NCBI GenBank assembly: GCA_031296075.1
Contig: JARLGK010000222.1
Location: forward strand, 1-60,344
From: Candidatus Acidiferrales bacterium
GTDB lineage: Bacteria > Acidobacteriota > Terriglobia > Acidiferrales > UBA7541
Direction of reading: 5' to 3'
Length of the DNA: 60,344 bases
The position numbers and the translations under genes were made by a program. Shown here piece after piece: positions 36,459 through 43,421 of this stretch. Under the pieces are notes generated by a model. It was not told where the DNA came from. It saw only the letters and a list, made by a program, of their open reading frames with translations, and searched no databases. Every line of letters starts with the position of its first letter. Position 1 is the first letter of the stretch.

Positions 36459-36472
36459 GTGACTCAGGTCAC
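36459..36472. promoter_or_regulatory. GTGA-N6-TCAC palindrome (site 7)
   Basis: GTGACTCAGGTCAC, partner of site 6, ten bases from the ctaG stop codon. Confidence 0.6.
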
Positions 36473-36481
36473 GTCTGGACT

Positions 36482-37822
36482 CTAGTGGCCAAGGCCGACT
36501 TCCCCGCCACGCACTTTGGTAACCCGTGCAACCTCCACCTTGCTGGCAATTGAACCGCGCTCGTCGCCGCGGTTAACTGAAACGTTCAGTTCCCAAGTGC
36601 CGGCGCTGGGTAGATCAATCGAGGCAGCCTCAAGAAGATGGTTCGCCGCCCGTTCGCGAGTGGCCTTGGCAATCGTGGGATTCGGGTTCTGCCCTTCGGG
36701 CGGTTGAACAGTTATTTCCACAGCGCCATCCAGGACCGCTGCACTCGTGCCCTGGTCCTGTATCAGCACGGCAACATCAAACTCACCACTGGGGACTGGA
36801 TCCGGCACCGTAAACACGCTGATGTGGAAAGGGCCCGAGACTCCCTGCATCCTTACAACATCACCATCAATATCGAGCTTTTCGGGCGCGAGCAGGCCAT
36901 AGCCAACTGCTGCGAGCGGAAGAATCAACGCCATAGCCAGCAGCGAGGAAGACAGGATTCGCGATTCGGGCAGCGGCGGTCGAAGCTGGCGCTCGACTCG
37001 CGGAGGCGCGGGCGAGAGCAGTCGCACCGTGATGGCAGCGGCAGGGATCAGAAATGCAAACGATCCAATCACCCACATGATGGCGCCCGCGGCGACCTGA
37101 TCGTTCTGCGCGGAGATTCCGCCCAGGCGCGGCACCGCCAGGTACGACGGGTAGAAGACGTGATCTGAGAAAGCCAGAAACGCCGATAGCGCCGAGTTCA
37201 CGAAATCCGCGAGCAACAGGTACACGGGCAGCATCCACGGATTCCACCGGGGCCGGCTCGGCCAGGGTTGGACGACAGGCCACCAGAAAACTAACGACGA
37301 GATGAGGAAGGAGGCGTGTTCGACCTCGTGCCAGCCGGGTGAACGCAGGGCCAACTCGTAAGGAGCGGGAAGATGCCATCCGATCATCGCCGCTGACACC
37401 AGAAGCAATGAAATGGGAGGGTAAGTCAGCAGCCGGCCAATTGCGCTGATCGTCCGCGACCGCAGGAAAGGTCCTGCCACATTCCGCGTGGCCCAGCGTG
37501 GCAGCCCGTGGAGCAAAGGAATCACCGGATCACTCAAAAGTACAAGCGGGGGGACGATCATCATCAGAAGCATGTGCTGGAGCATGTGGTCGGTGAGCAG
37601 GAATGGATCGAATGCGTCGATGGGCGAGGCGAGCGCCACCTCCAGAATTGCGACGCCGCCCACGAACGACACCAGCCGGTAAACTGTGAACCGCCCGGGC
37701 ATCGCGCGATGAAGCGCGCTCCAGCCGCGAATATAGAGCAGCGTCGTGAGTAAATTGAGAGCCGTGATCCAAGGCGGGAAAGACCAGGAAGTGAGGACAG
37801 CCTGGGCCACAGAAGGCATCAA
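36482..37822 (-). CDS. ctaG: CtaG-type cytochrome oxidase assembly protein with extra C-terminal domain
   Basis: 446 residues. The first ~320 residues form the polytopic caa3_CtaG domain: FLLTDHMLQHMLLMMIVPPL, HDxxx-like HVEHASFLISSLVFWWPVVQP region, and FSDHVFYPSYL. The family serves copper-site assembly of caa3-type oxidases. The remaining ~120 residues after the last membrane helix (about 300-320) form a periplasmic beta domain (GPFHISVFTVPDPVPSGEFD, GTWELNVSVNRGDERGS) resembling FixH/YtkA-like proteins, an unusual fusion. It is the last gene of the oxidase operon ctaC-D-E-x-G. Confidence 0.82.
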   Translation of the reverse strand: MMPSVAQAVLTSWSFPPWITALNLLTTLLYIRGWSALHRAMPGRFTVYRLVSFVGGVAILEVALASPIDAFDPFLLTDHMLQHMLLMMIVPPLVLLSDPVIPLLHGLPRWATRNVAGPFLRSRTISAIGRLLTYPPISLLLVSAAMIGWHLPAPYELALRSPGWHEVEHASFLISSLVFWWPVVQPWPSRPRWNPWMLPVYLLLADFVNSALSAFLAFSDHVFYPSYLAVPRLGGISAQNDQVAAGAIMWVIGSFAFLIPAAAITVRLLSPAPPRVERQLRPPLPESRILSSSLLAMALILPLAAVGYGLLAPEKLDIDGDVVRMQGVSGPFHISVFTVPDPVPSGEFDVAVLIQDQGTSAAVLDGAVEITVQPPEGQNPNPTIAKATRERAANHLLEAASIDLPSAGTWELNVSVNRGDERGSIASKVEVARVTKVRGGEVGLGH

Positions 37823-37872
37823 CGTACTTTATAGAGAGACGCGCGAAACTGCTCGCGGATTCATGGCGCGTC

Positions 37873-38733
37873 TCATCGCGGGGGATTCTGCTCGCCGACC
37901 TCGTGCATCATGCCGGGAGATTCGATGCCAGCCCTCGCAGCGAGCGGAAATTGCCAAGTGGGCACACGCACCTGCCGCACCACGACGAGCCCGGCCACTA
38001 CGCCGAATGCAACCTGCGAGACGAGGAACCAGAGCCAGTCAATCCGCTGATTGAGCAATGGGTCGATGAGGTCGAGGACCGAATAGAGCAGTCCCGTCCA
38101 AACCAGCGGGGCAAACACTCCGCCCACTAGAATTGGTCGCCGCGGAAGCATAGGCAGAATGGCGCCATAGAGAAGTCCCACTAGGATCGAAGTCGTCAGG
38201 TGAAGGACCGTGGCGACGAGCAGCAGCTCGATATGGAATGCAGAGATCTGCGCCGTGCTCACTTCCGTCTGGGCATAGACCACGGCGCCCAACAGATTGA
38301 TGGGATACCAGACGCTGCCGTGGCTAATGACGCCGTACAGGATGGCGGATACAGCCATGGCGACGCTGCCAGCGAGTCCACCCTTAATGCCGGCCGAGAT
38401 GGGATAAATCTCCAGCGGCAGACGCGCCCGATGGGGCGCCTGAGCCGCGGCCATCCGCGACACCTTGCGGTGCGACACGGCAATTGTCACAGGTTTGGCG
38501 TCCACGGAAACGTCCTCGTGCCGATCGTGCGGAAGAACCTGCAGGAACCAACCGATGCCACCTACGACACAGAGGACTGCTCCCACGATGCTCAACACGC
38601 GGCTGCCGACCAGCCCGGCCGCGGCCAACGTCAGTCCCAGCGCCAGCAGGCCCGGCCAAACACTGGGTGCCGGCAGGCTGACATGTGCCGGTATGGGAGA
38701 TGCAGCCGGACTTGATGGATGTCCCGAGCTCAT
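37873..38733 (-). CDS. membrane protein of the cytochrome oxidase operon
   Basis: 286 residues with about seven hydrophobic segments. The N-terminal part (about 25-65, LLALGLTLAAAGLVGSRVLS followed by IVGAVLCVVGGIGWFLQVLP) resembles the short membrane helices seen in small oxidase subunits. The rest (about 115-260) has four or five helices (GGLAGSVAMAVSAILYGVIS, LLLVATVLHLTTSILVGLLY, FLVSQVAFGVVAGLVVV). No catalytic motif. Position between ctaE and ctaG suggests an accessory role in oxidase assembly or stability (inference). Confidence 0.7.
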   Translation of the reverse strand: MSSGHPSSPAASPIPAHVSLPAPSVWPGLLALGLTLAAAGLVGSRVLSIVGAVLCVVGGIGWFLQVLPHDRHEDVSVDAKPVTIAVSHRKVSRMAAAQAPHRARLPLEIYPISAGIKGGLAGSVAMAVSAILYGVISHGSVWYPINLLGAVVYAQTEVSTAQISAFHIELLLVATVLHLTTSILVGLLYGAILPMLPRRPILVGGVFAPLVWTGLLYSVLDLIDPLLNQRIDWLWFLVSQVAFGVVAGLVVVRQVRVPTWQFPLAARAGIESPGMMHEVGEQNPPR

Positions 38734-38760
38734 TTTGCCCTCATTTGCAGTTCCTCTGCG

Positions 38761-39357
38761 TTACCGGCCGACAATGTAAACTACGGTGAACACCACCACC
38801 CAAACCGCGTCAACAAAATGCCAGTACAGAGCGAATACTTCGCACCGCTCGCTGTGCTCGCGTTTTATTTTCCCTGCGAGGCCCAAAATCGCCACGATGG
38901 TTAGTCCAATCAATCCTGCCGTGACGTGAGACGCGTGCAACCCGACCAAGGAATAGTAGGTCGTCCCGAACAGATTAGTTTGGATCGTGAACCCTTCCTG
39001 GTAAATCAAGTGCTGCCACTCGCGCCCCGTCCCGGCGAGAAAAATCGCGCCGAGCACAAGCGTGATCAGCCAAAACACATTGAAGCTGGCCGTCTTACCT
39101 TTGCGCAGCGTGGCAATCGCCCAATGCATCGTCAGGCTGCTCGACAGGAGACAGACCGTGATAAAAATGGGAATCTTGAGAACTTGTCGAGGCGTGGGTC
39201 CATCGAGGCTCTTCCCGATGTAGAAAATGTAGGCAGCGACGAAAATCATGAAGATCGCCGACTCCGCGATAATCAGCGAAATCATCCCGACGCGCCCGCG
39301 TGAGGGGAGCACCCAAGGAGTATCATTCCCGGCCATGACTGCTGGGCTTGCGCTCAT
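38761..39357 (-). CDS. ctaE: cytochrome c oxidase subunit III
   Basis: 198 residues, the short five-helix form of subunit III. Motifs: RVGMISLIIAESAIFMIFVA (first helices with the conserved Glu), WQHLIYQEGFTIQTNLFGTT, YSLVGLHASHVTAGLIGLTI and the end YWHFVDAVWVVVFTVVYIV. It stabilises the catalytic subunit of the inner-membrane oxidase. It follows ctaD with a 26-base gap and precedes the accessory membrane protein. Confidence 0.92.
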   Translation of the reverse strand: MSASPAVMAGNDTPWVLPSRGRVGMISLIIAESAIFMIFVAAYIFYIGKSLDGPTPRQVLKIPIFITVCLLSSSLTMHWAIATLRKGKTASFNVFWLITLVLGAIFLAGTGREWQHLIYQEGFTIQTNLFGTTYYSLVGLHASHVTAGLIGLTIVAILGLAGKIKREHSERCEVFALYWHFVDAVWVVVFTVVYIVGR

Positions 39358-39383
39358 GAGTATTTGCGATCCTCCGTCATGCT

Positions 39384-41045
39384 CTACTCATACTTCCAGT
39401 CCGGATCGTCGGGATGCTTGATATCCCAGAGTGGCCTACGGCTGCGCACCGCCGGGACGCCGGCAAAGTTGTAGTCCGGCGGCGGCGAAGTGGTGGCCCA
39501 TTCAAGCGTCCACGCATCCCAGGGATCATTGCCTGCCAAAGCGCCGTGGAAGTAGGACACGATCATGTTGTAGACGAAAATCAGGATTCCCGCAGCCTGG
39601 AAGATTGCGCCGATGGACGAAATCATGTTCCAGGTTTCCCAGCCTCGGCCCGCTTCGTAAGTGTAAACCCGTCGCGGCATCCCCAGAAGTCCCGGAATGT
39701 GCATGAAATCGAAGGTGAGGTGAAATCCGATCAGGAAAATCCAGAAGTGCCACTTTCCGAGTGTTTCATTCAGCATCCGGCCGGTGATTTTAGGGTACCA
39801 ATAATAGAACCCCGCAAAAATCGTGAAGAGGATCCCGCCCACGATCACGTAGTGAAAGTGCGCGACCACGAAGTAGGAAGCCGAGAGCTGCCAATCGAAT
39901 GGCGCCGTAGCCAACATGATGCCCGTCAGGCCCGCGATCAGGAACTGGAACAGAAAGCCAATGCAGAAGAGCATCGGCGTCGCGAAGCGGATTTTCCCGC
40001 CCCAAATCGTCGCGAGCCAATTGAATATCTTGATGCCCGTCGGCACGGCAACCACCATGGTGGTGAGAACAAAAAACGCGTTTCCGTAAGAAGGCATACC
40101 AACGGTGAACATATGGTGCGCCCATACCCCCAAGCTCACGAATCCAATGCTCACCGACGCCGCTACCATCGCCGGATAGCCGAACATCGCCTTGCGCGAA
40201 AATACGGGAACGATCTCGGATACGAAACCAAAGCACGGAATGATCAGAACGTAGACTTCGGGGTGGCCGAATATCCAGAAGAAGTGCATCCACATCACGA
40301 CGGAGCCGCCGGCCGCCGTATCGAAGAAGTGTCCGCCAATGTAGCGGTCAGCCATCAGCATCAGCTGGGCGGCTGTGAGCGGACTGATCGTGACGAGGAT
40401 CAGTCCACCCATGACCAGATTCATCCACGCCAGCAATGGCATCCGGCTCAACGTCATTCCCGGGCACCGCATGCATAGGATCGTGGCGATAAAATTTACA
40501 GCGGCGCCGATGCTGCCGACGCCTGCCAGAAGTAACGAAAGGGTCCAGTAGTCCGTGCTATGCCCTGGAGAGAACGTGGGTGAGGTGAGTGGCGCGTAAG
40601 CAAACCACCCGACGTCCGGCGCGCTGCCTGCTTGTGAGAGTCCCCCTCCGGCAAAAAAGCTCGCATACAAGAAAAATCCGCCGAATGCCGTCATCCAGAA
40701 GCTGAAAGCATTCAGTCGAGGGAACGCCATGTCCCGCGCCCCGATCATCAGGGGCACCAGATAGTTTCCAAAACCGAAAAGGATCGGCATGGCCACGAAA
40801 AACACGCCGGTGGTGCCATGTAACGTAAACAGGCGATTGAATACTTCGGGCGATAGAAAAGTCGCATTGGCGTGCGACAACTGGATGCGCATAAGGATCG
40901 CCTCGATCCCCATGACGACCAGGAACAGCAAGGCGTAGACGATATACATCAGCCCGATCTTTTTGTGATCGGCCGTAGCCACGCACTCGTACACGACGTG
41001 CAGCGGGCTCTTGTGAACCCTCAGGGCTATGGATTCCGACGCCAT
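39384..41045 (-). CDS. ctaD: cytochrome c oxidase subunit I
   Basis: 553 residues, twelve membrane helices. Catalytic heme-copper subunit that reduces O2 to water and pumps protons. Haem a ligand region LFTLHGTTGVFFVAMP near 70; Cu-B and Tyr region FWIFGHPEVYVLIIPCFG, whose Glu in GHPEV marks type A1 oxidases with a D-channel; VWAHHMFTVGMPSYGNAFF; haem pair region YFVVAHFHYVIVGGILF. The operon has no ctaA/ctaB (haem a synthesis) or Sco gene in the window; these must lie elsewhere. Confidence 0.96.
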   Translation of the reverse strand: MASESIALRVHKSPLHVVYECVATADHKKIGLMYIVYALLFLVVMGIEAILMRIQLSHANATFLSPEVFNRLFTLHGTTGVFFVAMPILFGFGNYLVPLMIGARDMAFPRLNAFSFWMTAFGGFFLYASFFAGGGLSQAGSAPDVGWFAYAPLTSPTFSPGHSTDYWTLSLLLAGVGSIGAAVNFIATILCMRCPGMTLSRMPLLAWMNLVMGGLILVTISPLTAAQLMLMADRYIGGHFFDTAAGGSVVMWMHFFWIFGHPEVYVLIIPCFGFVSEIVPVFSRKAMFGYPAMVAASVSIGFVSLGVWAHHMFTVGMPSYGNAFFVLTTMVVAVPTGIKIFNWLATIWGGKIRFATPMLFCIGFLFQFLIAGLTGIMLATAPFDWQLSASYFVVAHFHYVIVGGILFTIFAGFYYWYPKITGRMLNETLGKWHFWIFLIGFHLTFDFMHIPGLLGMPRRVYTYEAGRGWETWNMISSIGAIFQAAGILIFVYNMIVSYFHGALAGNDPWDAWTLEWATTSPPPDYNFAGVPAVRSRRPLWDIKHPDDPDWKYE

Positions 41046-41074
41046 GATTTTCTTCGTCTCTCTCCTCTTCGCGT

Positions 41075-42127
41075 TCAGCGAAGCGTCAACAAATACGCCG
41101 TGATCTGATCCAACTCCTGTTCAGTGATGTCGGGAGCCGGCATCAGGGAGCCGGGCTTGAAGCTAGCGGGATTGTGGACCCATTGACGCAGGTTCTCCGG
41201 CGTGAGAGGCACGGCCCCTGAACCAATCGTATCGCGGCTCATCAGGTGAGTCAGATCTGGCCCCACGATTCCCGCGGCGATCGTTCCGCGCACCGTGTGG
41301 CAGGCGAAGCACGCTTTGGTGATAAACAAGGCGCTGCCGCTGGCCACGGCCGGATCGGACGCGGCCGGCTGCTGCTGTGCATGTACCCATTTATTGAATT
41401 CCTCGCGGCTTTGCACATAGACGCGTTGAAGCATCTTGGCGTGCTGCACTCCGCAGTACTGCGAGCACTGGCCGAGAAATAGTCCCGTCTCCTGCGGATC
41501 AATCCACATGGTGTTGGGGTGATTTGGAATCAAGTCGGTCTTTCCCGCAAGTCTCGGCACCCAGAAACTGTGATCCACATCTGCCGATTGCAACGCGAGA
41601 AATGTTGGTGTGGGGAGCTGGGGAGCGCTCAAGGGCACGTGTAGTTCGTTGGAAGCGACAAAGCCATATTGCGGGTACCGGAATTCCCACCAGAATTGGT
41701 GTGCCACGACAGTCACTTCGATCGTGCCCGGTGGTCGGCGTGCGTCTTGCACGCGGTGGATCACCTGCGCGGTCGTCAGGAACAGCACAACGACAATCAG
41801 AACCGGGAGCACCGTCCACGCCAGCTCCATCTGGTTGCTGCCGTAAACCTGAGGCGGCTCCGAATCGTCGTCATTCTTTCGTTGACGAAACTTGGTGATG
41901 GCATACGCAAGCAGGCTGAACACAACTACAAAGATTGCGCCTTCCACTTCGAGCTCAAATATGGAAAGTCGGAATATCGAATGAGCAGGCGTGGAGTCCG
42001 GCGCGAAAATGTTGGTAGGACCGAAGAAACCGTCGCGCGCGTCCGCAAATGTCGGGAGGGTGGCCCAAGATAGCAACGCCGCCACCACAGCCACCCGCCA
42101 CCCTACAAATCCTGGACTTTCCTTCAA
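41075..42127 (-). CDS. ctaC: cytochrome c oxidase subunit II with fused cytochrome c (caa3 type)
   Basis: 350 residues. Signal sequence, two membrane helices (one in IFVVVFSLLAYAITKF, one in ELAWTVLPVLIVVVLFLTTA), then a periplasmic CuA domain with GQCSQYCGVQHAKML. The C-terminal ~90 residues are a class I cytochrome c: CFACHTVRG haem motif and SLMPAPDI with the axial Met. This fusion defines caa3 oxidases. The start is a TTG at 42127 or a nearby GTG; no strong ribosome-binding site. It is the first gene of the oxidase operon; a GTGA-N6-TCAC site lies 163 bases upstream (centre). Confidence 0.94.
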   Translation of the reverse strand: MKESPGFVGWRVAVVAALLSWATLPTFADARDGFFGPTNIFAPDSTPAHSIFRLSIFELEVEGAIFVVVFSLLAYAITKFRQRKNDDDSEPPQVYGSNQMELAWTVLPVLIVVVLFLTTAQVIHRVQDARRPPGTIEVTVVAHQFWWEFRYPQYGFVASNELHVPLSAPQLPTPTFLALQSADVDHSFWVPRLAGKTDLIPNHPNTMWIDPQETGLFLGQCSQYCGVQHAKMLQRVYVQSREEFNKWVHAQQQPAASDPAVASGSALFITKACFACHTVRGTIAAGIVGPDLTHLMSRDTIGSGAVPLTPENLRQWVHNPASFKPGSLMPAPDITEQELDQITAYLLTLR

Positions 42128-42283
42128 GACTTACCGTCCCCCATATCGACACCGCAAGAGCGGATCTTACACTCGACAGTCTACTACGCGCTTCATCCAA
42201 ATTACGAATGGCTGCTATGAGTTCGCGGGTGGGCGCTGGCAAGCCCAAACCGTAGGCTAATCGCACCCTGGCGGGCACTGTCT

Positions 42284-42297
42284 GTGACGCAGGTCAC
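42284..42297. promoter_or_regulatory. GTGA-N6-TCAC palindrome (site 8)
   Basis: The core GTGACGCAGGTCAC is flanked by T and A, giving TGTGA-N6-TCACA, the exact E. coli CRP consensus form. It lies between ctaC (minus strand) and the 3' end of the GGDEF gene. Confidence 0.6.
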
Positions 42298-42350
42298 ATA
42301 GCGTGCAGTCGGGCGTGTGCTGTCGCTTTTGTCACGGGCGCCCCGTTCGT

Positions 42351-43349
42351 CTAACGATGGCCGGATTTGAGAGGAACGCCTTCGGCGGGGTTTGTGGTGG
42401 AACTGACCCGTTCCAGCGAGGCAGCAAGCTCGGAGCGGTTACGGCCTAGCTCTTTCGCGCGGTAGAGAGCCTTGTCGGCGAGACGCAAGAGTATCTGAGG
42501 ATCGGTGCTTCGGGCGTCCGTGCTTACGGCGACGCCGAGGCTTGCGGTAACGCGCACCTCGCCGGCTTGGGCCACCACCGGTTTGGATTCCACCACGCCA
42601 CGGATTCTCTCAGCCAGCGCTAGCGTACCCACCGCATCGGTGTTCGACGCAATAATTAGGAACTCTTCGCCACCATACCGCCCGACTGTGTCATAGGGAC
42701 GAATGCACTCCTTCATCCGCCGCGTCACGGCTTGCAGCACCTCGTCCCCACAGAGATGCCCATAGGTGTCGTTGACGTTCTTAAAATGATCAATATCCAC
42801 GAGAATTACTCCAAAAGAGCGCTGCTCGCGTACCTGACGCGACAATTCGTTCCGAAGCGCGTCCATGACCGCGGCGCGGTTGGAGATGCCGGTCAGCGCG
42901 TCGTGGGTGGCACGAAAGCGAAGTTCTTCCTGCGCCCCAATCAGTTCGTCTTGCAGGTTGAGGATGCGCTCGCCGACCAGAAGGCGCGCCCGCAGTTCCT
43001 CGGCGTCGAAGGGCTTGGTCAGGTAGTCGTCGGCACCCAGTTCGAGACCGCGCAAGAGGTCCCGCTTCTCGCTCCGCGCCGTCAGCAGCAGAACGTACAC
43101 GTACGGCCGATTCTTGTGCTCGCGAAGGCGCTGGCAGATCTGGACTCCTTCCATGCCAGGCATCATCCAGTCCAGTATCGCCAGGCGCAGCGTCTCGTCG
43201 CCCTCCAGAATTCGCAGAGCGGCCAGCCCGTTCGTTTCGACCGACACGTCGTAGTCCCACTTTACGAGAAGGCTTTTCAGGAGGTGGCACGAAACGGGAT
43301 CGTCTTCCGCGATGAGCACCTGCTTTTTCGGTTTTGCTTCATTGCTCAT
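42351..43349 (-). CDS. response regulator with diguanylate cyclase (REC-GGDEF)
   Basis: 332 residues. Receiver domain (about 8-125): acidic pair AEDDP, phosphorylation site in LAILDWMMPGMEG, TKPF motif with Lys. GGDEF domain (about 165-315) with the active signature RYGGEEFLII and the product-inhibition site RPYD nine residues before it, the same spacing as in PleD. It makes cyclic di-GMP when phosphorylated. It follows the hybrid kinase by 72 bases and is very likely its output partner. Confidence 0.93.
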   Translation of the reverse strand: MSNEAKPKKQVLIAEDDPVSCHLLKSLLVKWDYDVSVETNGLAALRILEGDETLRLAILDWMMPGMEGVQICQRLREHKNRPYVYVLLLTARSEKRDLLRGLELGADDYLTKPFDAEELRARLLVGERILNLQDELIGAQEELRFRATHDALTGISNRAAVMDALRNELSRQVREQRSFGVILVDIDHFKNVNDTYGHLCGDEVLQAVTRRMKECIRPYDTVGRYGGEEFLIIASNTDAVGTLALAERIRGVVESKPVVAQAGEVRVTASLGVAVSTDARSTDPQILLRLADKALYRAKELGRNRSELAASLERVSSTTNPAEGVPLKSGHR

Positions 43350-43421
43350 GTTGGCGTTTCATCCGCGAACGGCTTCGCGGGACCGCCTTCCCAGCTGATC
43401 CCGATCGGACAAGAAAGAACG

